DNA of 64,000 nt. It comes from Elizabethkingia sp. YR214 (GTDB lineage Bacteria > Bacteroidota > Bacteroidia > Flavobacteriales > Weeksellaceae). Position 1 is the stretch's first letter. The number at the start of each line of letters is the position of its first letter. The notes below the pieces were generated by a model, which saw nothing but the letters and a program-made list of their open reading frames with translations, was not told the origin of the DNA and made no database searches. A program made the translations under genes and the position numbers. Below, in pieces: positions 32,547 to 41,286 of the stretch. The stretch is from assembly GCF_003058195.1 (NCBI RefSeq), contig NZ_QBUH01000004.1, positions 124,001-188,000 of the forward strand. The letters run 5' to 3'.

Positions 32547-33869
32547 TTATTTTGCAAATCTTACAGCCATTTTTCTGTCAACAGCTCTTTCTTCGTTAGA
32601 TGCAGTTGCAGCAACTGTAGCATGTTCGCTTCCGTAGCCTTTTGCTTCAAGGATTTGTCCGCCTACACCTAATTTTGTTAACTCAGCTTTGATGAAGTTA
32701 GCTCTGTCCTGAGATAGTTTCAGGTTGCTAGCCTCATTTCCTGTTTTATCTGTGTAACCTCCGATTTTAATTTTAGCATCAGGGAAAGCTTTCAGGATGG
32801 TTGCTATATTTTGGATTTGTCCTTCAGAACCAGCCTCAAGTTTATCTGCTTTACCAATTACAAAATTAACATTGTCGAAGTTATACCATGTCGTTTTTAG
32901 CGCTTCATCATCAGTAGTAGCATATTTTCCGGAGTTCAGGAAGTTAACCATACTTTCTTCCATACCACCTTTGAAACCTTGAAGAGAAGCTCCTTTTACA
33001 TCAATTGTAGTTGTCTCCTTAGTGGTAGTTGTTGTGCTTGTGTTTGCACTATCCTGAGGTGTAGTATCTGAAGAAGTACTTTCCGTAGTTGTAAGTGTTG
33101 TTGTAGAGTTTTCTTTTGCTTTACACTGCTTCCACAGGAACCAGCCGATTAATCCTAAAAGAATCAATGGCAATAACCATTTCCATACTGAGCCACCACC
33201 ACCATTGTTTCCTGTAGGCGGCGGAGTATATGTATTTCCGGATCTGGTAACTTCAGGAGTTTCTTCATTTCCTGTAAAGACATTTTTAATGTCTTCAATT
33301 TTTTCAGTAACAGCCTCTTTTACATCTTCAGCTTTCTCTCCAAGTCCGCTAAAAACACCACCTAAACCTAAAGCGCCTAATGAAAGTCCTGCTGGTAATA
33401 AAGAAGAAATCCAGCTCTTTTGGCCGGAAAGAAGATTTGTAAATCCGGATTCGTCCAGATTGTTGTCTGCAGCGTATTTACCAATTGTACCTAAAGTTGC
33501 ATCAGATGTCAGTCCTAAAAGAGACTGTGCAGATGATTCTTTGATACCGGCAAAACCAGATACAGAAGAAAGAATACCACCAATTTTGTCTCCAAAAAGA
33601 GAAGATACAATACCAGATACTACAGAATTGCCACCGCCAGATCCAGATCCCAAACTGGAAAGAATTCCGCTGGAAGCCAGTCCTTTTAGTTGGTCTAATA
33701 GTCCGGGAGTGCTACCTGCTTTATCGGCAATACCCCCAACTAATACCGGAAGAAAAGCGCTGATTGCTTTAGATACTCCGGATTCACTTTCTCCAAGCTG
33801 AGTAGCTGTCTGGGACACTACGCTAGGTGAAAGATAATTTTTTACAAGATCAATAATGTTTACAGACAT
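32547..33869 (-). CDS. DUF937 domain protein with C-terminal OmpA peptidoglycan-binding domain
   Basis: Membrane-anchored protein of 440 aa with no signal peptide. Residues 1-175 are DUF937-like: Gly/Ser/Leu-rich repeated short helices (ISAFLPVLVGGIADKAGS, FGDKIGGILSSVSGFAG). A low-complexity linker follows, then a single helix at about 229-246 (WKWLLPLILLGLIGWFLW). A Thr/Ser-rich spacer leads to an OmpA-like domain at about 330-440 (IKIGGYTDKTGNEASNLKLSQDRANFIKAEL). Topology implies a cytoplasmic DUF937 part tethered through the inner membrane to peptidoglycan. Function unknown. Confidence 0.88.
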   Translation of the reverse strand: MSVNIIDLVKNYLSPSVVSQTATQLGESESGVSKAISAFLPVLVGGIADKAGSTPGLLDQLKGLASSGILSSLGSGSGGGNSVVSGIVSSLFGDKIGGILSSVSGFAGIKESSAQSLLGLTSDATLGTIGKYAADNNLDESGFTNLLSGQKSWISSLLPAGLSLGALGLGGVFSGLGEKAEDVKEAVTEKIEDIKNVFTGNEETPEVTRSGNTYTPPPTGNNGGGGSVWKWLLPLILLGLIGWFLWKQCKAKENSTTTLTTTESTSSDTTPQDSANTSTTTTTKETTTIDVKGASLQGFKGGMEESMVNFLNSGKYATTDDEALKTTWYNFDNVNFVIGKADKLEAGSEGQIQNIATILKAFPDAKIKIGGYTDKTGNEASNLKLSQDRANFIKAELTKLGVGGQILEAKGYGSEHATVAATASNEERAVDRKMAVRFAK

Positions 33870-33896
33870 AATAGTTTAGTTTAAAAGTTAATATAT

Positions 33897-33904
33897 CAAA
33901 AATA
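33897..33904 (-). promoter_or_regulatory. -7 promoter box of the DUF937-OmpA gene
   Basis: TATTTTTG, 27 bp before the ATG. Confidence 0.4.
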
Positions 33905-34060
33905 AGTAATTTTTTTTCAATTAAATTGCTGAAAATGAAACTTTAAGAATATTTTAATATAGAATCGTGAATTAAAAATAAGCATTTTTCATCTCATTTT
34001 TATTGTGAAGGCCGTACTGTATACTGTTCTTTGCTTTGGCAGATCAGCTTATATTTTATA

Positions 34061-34095
34061 AAAAAAGACACTTCTGAAGAGAAGTGTCTTTTTTT
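34061..34095 (-). terminator. Terminator of proS (bidirectional)
   Basis: Eleven-bp stem AAGACACTTCT/AGAAGTGTCTT, GAAG loop, A-run and T-run on either side. Confidence 0.88.
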
Positions 34096-34115
34096 ATGAT
34101 ATTTATAGAATTTTA

Positions 34116-35591
34116 TTAATATGCTTTTGCAAATAATACTCTTCTTTTTGATGGCTTACCAGTGATAAGGGAAACGCCGTCTTCCTCTATTGCATCCAGA
34201 GGAATACATCTGATGGTAGCTTTGGTTTCGTCCTTAATTTGTTCCTCTTCTTCAGGAGTTCCGTCCCAGTGTGCAGAGATAAATCCTCCTTTCTCTTCTA
34301 ATACCTTTTTGAATTCTTCATAGGTATCTACTTTGGTAATATGCTCATCTCTGAAAGATTTTGCTTTGTTGAAAATATCCTGCTGAATTGTCTGAAGCAA
34401 ATCTGTGATATACTGATCCAAACCTTCAATCGGAACAATTTCCTTAGTTAGAGTATCACGGCGTGCTACTTCTACAGTCTGGTTTTCCAGATCTTTAGGA
34501 CCAATTGCTACTCTTACCGGCACACCTTTTAGTTCGTACTCAGCAAATTTCCAGCCTGGTTTGTATTCGTTTCTGTCATCATATTTTACATAGATTCCTT
34601 TTGCTTTTAATTTTGCAATGATATCATCTGCAACATCTCCGATTTGTGCCAGCTGCTCATCCGTTCTGTGGATAGGAACAATAACAACCGGAATTGGAGC
34701 TAAGCTAGGAGGAAGTACTAATCCGTTGTCATCGGAGTGTGTCATAATTAACGCTCCCATAAGACGGGTAGAAGTTCCCCATGAAGTTGCCCATGCAAAC
34801 TCTTGTTTTCCTTCTCTGTTTGTGAATTTTACATCAAATGCTTTTGCAAAGTTTTGTCCCAGAAAGTGAGATGTACCTGCCTGTAATGCTTTTCCATCCT
34901 GCATCATTGCTTCGATACAATAGGTTTCATCAGCACCGGCGAATCTTTCACTCTCCGTTTTATAGCCTTGTACAACTGGGATAGCCATAAATCTTTCCGC
35001 AAAGTCTGCATATACTCCAAGCATCTTTTCTGTTTCTTCAACAGCTTCATCTCTTGTAGCGTGTGCAGTATGTCCCTCTTGCCACAAAAACTCAGCTGTT
35101 CTTAGGAACAGACGTGTTCTCATTTCCCAACGAACAACATTTGCCCATTGGTTAATTAATATAGGCAAATCTCTGTAAGACTGAATCCAGTTTTTATATG
35201 TATTCCAGATAATAGCTTCAGAAGTTGGTCTTACAATAAGTTCTTCTTCAAGCTTAGCCTCAGGATCTACGATTAGTTTTCCCGGATTATTAGGATCGCT
35301 TTTTAATCTGTAGTGGGTAACCACAGCACATTCTTTGGCAAAGCCTTCTGCATTTTTTTCTTCAGCCTCAAACAAGCTTTTGGGCACGAAAATGGGGAAG
35401 TAAGCATTCTGATGGCCTGTTTCTTTGAACATTCTGTCCATCTCATCTCTCATTTTTTCCCAGATTGCATAACCGTATGGTTTAATAACCATACATCCTC
35501 TGACACCAGAGTTTTCTGCTAAATCTGCTTTTACCACTAACTCGTTGTACCACTTGCTATAATCTTCAGCTCTTGAAGTTAATTTTGCCAT
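34116..35591 (-). CDS. proS: Prolyl-tRNA synthetase (ProRS type 3, short form)
   Basis: Class II aminoacyl-tRNA synthetase of 491 aa that charges tRNA-Pro. It is the archaeal/eukaryal-like short form without the editing insertion of E. coli ProS. Motif 2 is in the [20 protein letters not shown] region near 157-176, [12 protein letters not shown] is near 243, motif 3 includes [16 protein letters not shown] near 268-283, and an anticodon domain follows. It ends with a Lys/Ala-Tyr tail. Monocistronic, with terminator. Confidence 0.96.
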   Translation of the reverse strand: MAKLTSRAEDYSKWYNELVVKADLAENSGVRGCMVIKPYGYAIWEKMRDEMDRMFKETGHQNAYFPIFVPKSLFEAEEKNAEGFAKECAVVTHYRLKSDPNNPGKLIVDPEAKLEEELIVRPTSEAIIWNTYKNWIQSYRDLPILINQWANVVRWEMRTRLFLRTAEFLWQEGHTAHATRDEAVEETEKMLGVYADFAERFMAIPVVQGYKTESERFAGADETYCIEAMMQDGKALQAGTSHFLGQNFAKAFDVKFTNREGKQEFAWATSWGTSTRLMGALIMTHSDDNGLVLPPSLAPIPVVIVPIHRTDEQLAQIGDVADDIIAKLKAKGIYVKYDDRNEYKPGWKFAEYELKGVPVRVAIGPKDLENQTVEVARRDTLTKEIVPIEGLDQYITDLLQTIQQDIFNKAKSFRDEHITKVDTYEEFKKVLEEKGGFISAHWDGTPEEEEQIKDETKATIRCIPLDAIEEDGVSLITGKPSKRRVLFAKAY

Positions 35592-35739
35592 ATTGCGTAT
35601 CTCAATTAATTTAACTTTTTTTAGAAAAAATTATCTAAATAATAAATTGTAATTTTATACCATTGATTTTGTATAATTTGGTATAATTTTAGCAATTCAT
35701 TTTGCAAATATATTAATAAAATTAAGCTCTGTAATTATC

Positions 35740-36726
35740 ATGAAAAATAAAACTATAATTGGTATGGGCAAACTGCTGAAAAGCAATGTGTTGCTGGGAG
35801 CGTCTGCATTGGGACTTTTAACCTCATGCGGTGCTTATATGAACGGATATTCTGAGACAGACGGGGCCTATTATGATCCGAGAAGAGATACTGTACCACA
35901 GTATGACACTAGAACAGCCGGTAATCAGGTAGGTGGCTACTATTCATATGGTGACGATGAGGATGAATCTTATGATACTAGTATTGTAAGACAAAGCCAG
36001 TACAATCAGAAAAAACAAAAAACAAAATACCAGAACTGGGGTAATAAAAAAACAGATTCCGATTGGGGTGACTTTACCGGAACACAAACCTATTATACTG
36101 ACAATAGCTTTTATGGCGGTTGGGGCTATCCTTATGGTTGGGGTGGATGGAGATCTCCTTTCTACGGATCATACTATGGTGGAGGCTTAGGTTTTGGCTG
36201 GGGTGCTTCTTATGGCTGGGGCTATCCGGGCTGGGGTTGGAACATTGGCTTTGGCTGGGGTGGAGGTTACTACCCAGGCTGGAGTATGGGAGGCTTCTAT
36301 GATCCATTCTGGGGTTATCCTTACTATGCATACAGACCTCATTATTGGGGAGGTTACTATCGCCCGTGGGCTGGTGGTGGCTATTATGCGCCTAGATATA
36401 GAACCAGAGATGCTGATTATATAGACAGAAGCAGAAATGGTTTCCGTAATAATGGAGGTTATAATAATGGAAGTTTCCGTGGAAATAATCGAAATGGATA
36501 CCAGGACCGTTCTAACAATGGCTTCAGAAATTCTGGTTTCCGTGATCGTTCACAAAATCAGATGCCTCAATCTCAACAAGGTTGGAATAACAGACCTTCT
36601 GACTCAGGTTTTAGAAGCAATAATGGCTTCAGTACTGGTGGCAGAGGCGGCGGTGGCTTTGGTGGCGGATCTGCAGGAAGTTCCGGCGGCGGCGGTGGTG
36701 GCTTCAGATCTGGAGGAAGAAGATAA
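35740..36726 (+). CDS. Gly/Tyr/Trp-rich lipoprotein
   Basis: Predicted lipoprotein of 328 aa: signal ending GLLTSC with Cys31. An acidic/Tyr segment (35-110) is followed by an extreme low-complexity block at about 120-230 of Gly, Trp, Tyr, Phe and Pro (YPYGWGGW, GYPGWGWNIGFGWGG types). Then comes an Asn/Arg/Gly tail with repeated RNNG, DRSNNGFRNSGF, and a terminal GGGGGFRSGGRR. No catalytic domain. It could be an adhesive or matrix protein, or a phase-separating surface coat. It lies 64 bp upstream of the FadL-type porin on the same strand, possibly cotranscribed. Confidence 0.75.
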   Translation: MKNKTIIGMGKLLKSNVLLGASALGLLTSCGAYMNGYSETDGAYYDPRRDTVPQYDTRTAGNQVGGYYSYGDDEDESYDTSIVRQSQYNQKKQKTKYQNWGNKKTDSDWGDFTGTQTYYTDNSFYGGWGYPYGWGGWRSPFYGSYYGGGLGFGWGASYGWGYPGWGWNIGFGWGGGYYPGWSMGGFYDPFWGYPYYAYRPHYWGGYYRPWAGGGYYAPRYRTRDADYIDRSRNGFRNNGGYNNGSFRGNNRNGYQDRSNNGFRNSGFRDRSQNQMPQSQQGWNNRPSDSGFRSNNGFSTGGRGGGGFGGGSAGSSGGGGGGFRSGGRR

Positions 36727-36790
36727 TCCCACAGTCTTTCCAAATATTACGGATATAGTATAATATTAAATTAGTTAAAGAAAATTAAAG

Positions 36791-38203
36791 ATGCATAAAA
36801 AAATAGTTTTGTTAATGAGCCTTCCTGCAGCATTGTTTCTACATGCTCAGGATGTTTCGGAAATTCGCAATACGACCACTGTTTATGGTAATAATATGAC
36901 ACAAGGGTCTGCTAAATATATGGGTATGGCCGGAGCTATGGGAGCAATAGGTGGAGATATTTCTGCGGCTAATGTTAACCCTGCAGGTGTTGGAGTTTAT
37001 ATTACGGGCGATTTTCAGGGAACATTAGGTATCAATTCTTATAAAAATACATCAACATTAAATAATTCGAGCCTTTCATATAAGAAAAATAATACAAATC
37101 TTAATCAGTTAGGTGGAGTATTATCATTCCCTCTTTCCGGAAGTAACTGGAAGTTTGTAAATATTGGGATGAGTTATATAAATCAGAATTTGGATGATTA
37201 TGTAGAAACACCAGGAGATCAAAGTATTTCAAGGAGCGTACAAAGAATGAGACAAGGACAACAATTCACTGATAGTGAAATGTATGATGGTCATGGATAT
37301 AACAGAACAGGTCATTTAACAAAAACCAACCTTACGGTAGGTGGTAACTATAATAACAAAATCTATGTAGGTATGGGACTTAATTTCCATACTGCGGATC
37401 TTGATCAGGGAGATTCTTTCCGAGGAGTTTTTGCTTCAGATAAATCTAGTGTCGTATATGATAAACAGTTTTCACCATATACAGAATCATCTAGTGGATT
37501 CTCTATTTCTGCGGGTATTATTGGTAAGGTTACTGAGGAATTCCGTTTAGGAGCATCTTTAGAATCGCCGACATGGTGGAATATAGACAGAGCCTACACA
37601 CAATATTCTGTTTCTCAGGATAACGGACCTATTACATCAGTTGATATCTATAATGAGCGTAGAGATTTCCGATCTCCGGCAAAAGCTACTTTCAGTGCAG
37701 CATTAATTCCATCTAAGGATTTTGCATTTAACGTAGATTATACAATAGGAATCTCTAAGCCTAAATACACAACATCTAGTTCAGTAAATGATCAGTTGAA
37801 TAATTTCTTTAGTGATTCTTCTAAAAGCCTATCTGAATTTAAAGTTGGAGCTGAATACAGATTTGAGGGATTACGTTTGAGAGCAGGTTATGCTTTTGCA
37901 AATAATCCGTTTGATAAAGGATCACTTTTGACTACTAGTGGTACTAAAGAATCTTTTAATAACCTTTATGTAGGCAAAAGAAATACATTAGGTTTGGGGA
38001 TTGGTTATGACTTCCGCTCGTTCTATATCGATGCGGCATATCAGAACGTGAAATATGATTACAATAACCCATTCCTTGGTGGAAGTTATGCAACATTAGA
38101 TAAAAGTGTTGTAAGCGGTGGAACAAATCTTGATGCATCAATAGTTTCTTCAGTGAAGAACCAGCAAAACAATATCTTTATCACATTAGGATACAGATTT
38201 TAA
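36791..38203 (+). CDS. FadL/OmpP1-type outer-membrane transport protein
   Basis: Outer-membrane barrel of 470 aa. Signal peptide 1-20 ending LHAQ. The N-terminal hatch-like segment ALFLHAQDVSEIRNTTTVYG, then GSAKYMGMAGAMGAIGGDIS and ANVNPAG, is typical of the OmpP1/FadL group in Flavobacteriia (a family including hydrocarbon and fatty-acid channels). The barrel ends FITLGYRF, a terminal aromatic signal. Substrate unknown. A strong terminator follows. Confidence 0.88.
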   Translation: MHKKIVLLMSLPAALFLHAQDVSEIRNTTTVYGNNMTQGSAKYMGMAGAMGAIGGDISAANVNPAGVGVYITGDFQGTLGINSYKNTSTLNNSSLSYKKNNTNLNQLGGVLSFPLSGSNWKFVNIGMSYINQNLDDYVETPGDQSISRSVQRMRQGQQFTDSEMYDGHGYNRTGHLTKTNLTVGGNYNNKIYVGMGLNFHTADLDQGDSFRGVFASDKSSVVYDKQFSPYTESSSGFSISAGIIGKVTEEFRLGASLESPTWWNIDRAYTQYSVSQDNGPITSVDIYNERRDFRSPAKATFSAALIPSKDFAFNVDYTIGISKPKYTTSSSVNDQLNNFFSDSSKSLSEFKVGAEYRFEGLRLRAGYAFANNPFDKGSLLTTSGTKESFNNLYVGKRNTLGLGIGYDFRSFYIDAAYQNVKYDYNNPFLGGSYATLDKSVVSGGTNLDASIVSSVKNQQNNIFITLGYRF

Positions 38204-38220
38204 TACAATCTTTACCACAT

Positions 38221-38255
38221 AAAAAAATCCTGCAAAATATTTTGCAGGATTTTTT
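38221..38255 (+). terminator. Bidirectional terminator
   Basis: Near-perfect palindrome around AATCCTGC/GCAGGATT with A-run and T-run. Convergent genes on both sides. Confidence 0.88.
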
Positions 38256-38267
38256 ATATAATGAGTC

Positions 38268-39236
38268 CTATCGGATATTGTATTTCAGTTTGACTTTTCT
38301 GGAATTGTTAGCTGTTGAATAGAAAGTCCATAGCGGATAGTATTCTTTGCTTTCAGCGCTTGCTATATATTTGTCTACAACATTTTCTTTACCTTTTGTA
38401 ATTTCCTTAGTGGCGAGATTCACACAATAGAGATTAGCTTTATCCATTAGTGATTTTTGATCGGGGTTTAAAGCTTGTTTATTCAATAATGTATTGACAA
38501 CGGAATTAATAGCTGTTTTTCCAGCTTCACTCTCAACAATTAACAATAAATGTTTACCAAAAGAAACCTTAGAAAGATGAAGTGCATCAGTATAATAATC
38601 ACTTACAGGAACAGCAATATCGAAAGCTTCGAGTTTTAGTTCATATATTACACCTTTGGCTTTACAGTCTTGTTCATAATATTTCTTTCCTAGTATAAGT
38701 TTGTCTACATCAGGAAACTTGTCTATGGTTAACATATATAGCTGCCGGTATGACTGAAATTCTGTACTTGCAGAAAAGAAAGCAGAATTTGAGGAACTCA
38801 TCCCGGAATATTTAGCAATGATATTATTATATAATTTCAAATAATTGTTCTTTATATCAGCGATATCCTTTATCAGAAATAAATCATTATACCTAAAGCT
38901 AGTGTCGAGATTAAGAGGGTTTTCCGCCTTTGTATCGGTACCAGATATTTTGCCGTTTTTGTTTTGTACAAGTTGTCCTATATATAGGTTCTCTTGTAAA
39001 AATGACTGATGAACTCTGTCTGTAGACACTGTAATTGTATGGGTTTTCGAATCGCTCCAGATACTGTCTTTTACCAATTCAAAAGAACTTGGTACCAGAA
39101 TTTTGTTATCTTCTGGTTTTGCTGTCGGATCCGGTTTGAGTTCAGGATTTGTGACAGTGGTTACTTCACGGTCAGAAGAGCAGTTTGCTATCGAAATAGT
39201 AAGTAGAAATAAGGCGGTAAATTTTAATAATTTCAT
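38268..39236 (-). CDS. Lipoprotein distantly like thiol-activated/cholesterol-dependent cytolysins
   Basis: Lipoprotein of 322 aa: signal ending SIANC with Cys20, then an acidic/Pro linker. NLYIGQLVQNKN near 83-94 resembles the VYPGALI-type strand of thiol-activated cytolysins. GVIYELKLEAF near 195-205 resembles their QIYYTVxVD strand. LHLSKVSFGKHLLLIVESEAG near 219-240 resembles the conserved VSSVxYGRxxxLxxES strand, with FGK in place of YGR. The undecapeptide and domain 4 are absent, and the protein is shorter than pore-forming members. It may be a degenerate or accessory CDC-like protein. The similarity is by eye only. Confidence 0.5.
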   Translation of the reverse strand: MKLLKFTALFLLTISIANCSSDREVTTVTNPELKPDPTAKPEDNKILVPSSFELVKDSIWSDSKTHTITVSTDRVHQSFLQENLYIGQLVQNKNGKISGTDTKAENPLNLDTSFRYNDLFLIKDIADIKNNYLKLYNNIIAKYSGMSSSNSAFFSASTEFQSYRQLYMLTIDKFPDVDKLILGKKYYEQDCKAKGVIYELKLEAFDIAVPVSDYYTDALHLSKVSFGKHLLLIVESEAGKTAINSVVNTLLNKQALNPDQKSLMDKANLYCVNLATKEITKGKENVVDKYIASAESKEYYPLWTFYSTANNSRKVKLKYNIR

Positions 39237-39338
39237 GTATTATTGGTTTGTTTCCGTATTAATAAAAAATGCTTTAATCCGTAGTGAATTAAAGCATTCT
39301 GGTTACCATCAAAGATAGATATTTTATCTGGCCTTCAG

Positions 39339-39354
39339 TTACGGGAAACCGTAA
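39339..39354. other. Short GNRA-type hairpin after the ZIP gene
   Basis: TTACGG-GAAA-CCGTAA, a perfect 6-bp stem with a tetraloop, just downstream of the ZIP gene stop (minus strand). No U-tract, so only possibly a transcript-end structure. Confidence 0.35.
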
Positions 39355-39368
39355 TTAAGCCTGTAAAT

Positions 39369-40061
39369 TTAGTGGTGATGGAAGAGATGGCCTACATAGG
39401 CAATACCTATTCCCAATAGTACTAATGCTATTTTTTCCAAATCCAGTTTGTGGTTTTTATTGCCCTCAAAAATAATAACAGATGATATATGAAGGAAAAT
39501 ACCACTCACAATTGCTAAAATGTAGATTTGATAATCCGGATTAAAATATTGACCCAGAAGCATTCCTAGTGGGGATGCTAATGCAAATAATCCGATTACT
39601 GTCCATGCGATTTTTTTATTATAGCTACCGTTAAGCAGGAAGGCTCCCATAACAAAAGATATAGGAATATTATGTACCAGTATTCCCTGTAAATAAGGTG
39701 TTACTGTATGTGGCATTTTGCTTAAGGGTATACCTTCTATAAAGGCATGGATGAACATTCCGGCAATCAGTGCCATCGGGAAGATTTGTTTTTCCTCTTC
39801 ATGGTGATGAAAATGACCGTGTTCAAAACCTTTCGTAAGGCTTTCCAGTATTAATTGCAGAATAACACCACCCAAAATCCACATTCCTATATTGTGTGAA
39901 GGGGTTTGGAATACAATCGGAAATACTTCCATAACTGTCATGCTGAGCAAAAAGCCAGCACTGAGTATGAGTAATCTTTTGGCAAACTTCTGTTGTCTGC
40001 CAAAGTAAAATCCTAAGGTAATACCTGAAAGGACGCTGAGTATAAGAAGTAAATAAACCAT
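39369..40061 (-). CDS. ZIP family metal transporter
   Basis: Inner-membrane transporter of 230 aa with about eight helices. The His-rich cytoplasmic loop GHFHHHEEEK (near 80-89) is followed by MFIHAFIEGIPLS and LVHNIPISFVMG, the TM4/TM5 metal-site motifs (H..EG and HN). ZIP proteins import Zn(II) or other divalent metals. The ATG follows directly on the stop of the methyltransferase gene, so the two are cotranscribed. A Zur-like operator controls the shared promoter, which supports zinc as substrate. Confidence 0.88.
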   Translation of the reverse strand: MVYLLLILSVLSGITLGFYFGRQQKFAKRLLILSAGFLLSMTVMEVFPIVFQTPSHNIGMWILGGVILQLILESLTKGFEHGHFHHHEEEKQIFPMALIAGMFIHAFIEGIPLSKMPHTVTPYLQGILVHNIPISFVMGAFLLNGSYNKKIAWTVIGLFALASPLGMLLGQYFNPDYQIYILAIVSGIFLHISSVIIFEGNKNHKLDLEKIALVLLGIGIAYVGHLFHHH

Positions 40062-40784
40062 TTATTTTTTCTGGAATAGTATGATACAACGCGGTGAACT
40101 TTCGGATAATGTGCCTAGCTGATAATCTCCCCATCTGGTAACGTAAGAAAGCTGATGTTTCTCTGCCAGTGATTTTAATTTTTCAAAGGAGTGAAGCTTT
40201 ACTTTCTCTTCATAATGGAAATCCTGACCATTATCGCTAAAACGGATGTCTTTTATAACTCTTTTGTTATCAATCCTTTTGTGAATACTAAAAGAAATAT
40301 TATCTTTTACCGTTAATGATTCAGATACCAAAGTATGTTCTACACAATCTGCATTCAGAAAATCCAAAACAAATAATCCGCCAGGTTTTAAAGCCTGTGC
40401 TACAGATTCGAAAACCTTTTCATCATCATCGTCCTGGTCAAAATACCCAAAACTTGTAAAGAGATTCATCACAGCATCTACTTTCTCACCCTGAATAGGA
40501 TTTCTCATATCGTGTACACGGAAGCTTAGTGTTTCGTTTTCGAATTGTTTATCGAAACCGATACTGGCTTCGGATAAGTCCAGGCCTAATACAGTATAAC
40601 CTTTTTGATTAAGATATACAGAGTGTCTCCCATGGCCACATGCCAAGTCTATGATCGTAGAATGTTGTGGTAATTTGATTTCAGCCAGTAGCTTATCAAT
40701 GAAATTTTCGGCTTCAACAAAATCCCTGTCTTTATATAAAATATGATAATATGGGGTATTGAACCAACTTTCGAACCAATCCAT
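40062..40784 (-). CDS. Class I SAM-dependent methyltransferase
   Basis: Cytoplasmic methyltransferase of 240 aa. Motif I STIIDLACGHGRHSVYL near 39-55, VLGLDLSEASI at strand 2, GEKVDAVMNLFTSFGYF at motif IV, and ALKPGGLFVLDFLNAD near 130-145. First gene of a two-gene unit with the ZIP transporter, under a Zur-like operator. The substrate is unknown; a role linked to zinc limitation is inferred from context. Confidence 0.88.
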   Translation of the reverse strand: MDWFESWFNTPYYHILYKDRDFVEAENFIDKLLAEIKLPQHSTIIDLACGHGRHSVYLNQKGYTVLGLDLSEASIGFDKQFENETLSFRVHDMRNPIQGEKVDAVMNLFTSFGYFDQDDDDEKVFESVAQALKPGGLFVLDFLNADCVEHTLVSESLTVKDNISFSIHKRIDNKRVIKDIRFSDNGQDFHYEEKVKLHSFEKLKSLAEKHQLSYVTRWGDYQLGTLSESSPRCIILFQKK

Positions 40785-40808
40785 TCTGTTTTAATTTTTA
40801 ATAGTATG

Positions 40809-40816
40809 CAAATTTA
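40809..40816 (-). promoter_or_regulatory. -7 promoter box of the methyltransferase-ZIP unit
   Basis: TAAATTTG fits TAnnTTTG, 24 bp before the ATG at 40784. The Zur-like palindrome lies 20 bp upstream of it. Confidence 0.5.
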
Positions 40817-40836
40817 TTAAAAAAAAACACTAATAT

Positions 40837-40851
40837 TGCAACATTGTCGCA
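40837..40851. promoter_or_regulatory. Zur-like operator between ZIP unit and Fur-family gene
   Basis: TGCAACATTGTCGCA, 12 of 15 positions palindromic. It overlaps the -33 area of the leftward promoter and abuts the rightward -7-like TAATTTTT (40853-40860), so one site could control both directions, including autoregulation. Confidence 0.6.
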
Positions 40852-40864
40852 TTAATTTTTACTC

Positions 40865-41245
40865 ATGGGAAAAAGAAATACAAAATCGAAGCAGCTGGTT
40901 TTGGATGTTCTGAGATCGGAACCCTGCGCATTGTGTCATGAAGAACTCCAGAACCATCTGCAGGAAACTGTGGACAGGGCTACAATTTACAGAATTCTGA
41001 ACAGCTTCTGTGAGGACGGAATTGTACATCGTATTGTAAGTGATGAGGGGAAACAATATTTTGCATTGTGTAAATCTTGTGACGGAAAAAACCATAATCA
41101 TTTTCATTTCCGCTGTATGAAATGTAAAAAGGTAAAATGCATGACGGAAGAGATTAGCGTAAATCTTCCGAAGGATTATCATATAGCTGAAGTTAATGCA
41201 TTTGTATCCGGTTATTGCCCGAATTGTAAGGAAAAAGAAAAATAG
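40865..41245 (+). CDS. Fur family regulator, probably Zur
   Basis: Metal-dependent repressor of 126 aa. The winged helix lies at about 10-75 (ETVDRATIYRILNSFCEDGIVH). The metal-binding C-terminal part has HNHFHFRCMKCKKVKCM near 78-94 and a structural zinc site Cys-x-x-Cys at the end (GYCPNCKEKEK). Divergent from a ZIP transporter unit and preceded by a matching palindrome, which favours Zur over Fur or PerR. The same palindrome recurs before the gene at 28538. Strong on family, moderate on metal. Confidence 0.9.
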   Translation: MGKRNTKSKQLVLDVLRSEPCALCHEELQNHLQETVDRATIYRILNSFCEDGIVHRIVSDEGKQYFALCKSCDGKNHNHFHFRCMKCKKVKCMTEEISVNLPKDYHIAEVNAFVSGYCPNCKEKEK

Positions 41246-41286
41246 CCGGTTTAAAATGTCTATTTTTGCAAAATACTTACAATATT

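Noticed and set aside
33205-33801. 198-codon plus-strand frame
   Set aside because: Antisense shadow of the Ser/Gly-rich DUF937-OmpA gene; Pro/Ser-rich with no family features.
36437-36763. 108-codon frame overlapping the Gly-rich lipoprotein
   Set aside because: Out-of-frame reading of low-complexity DNA.
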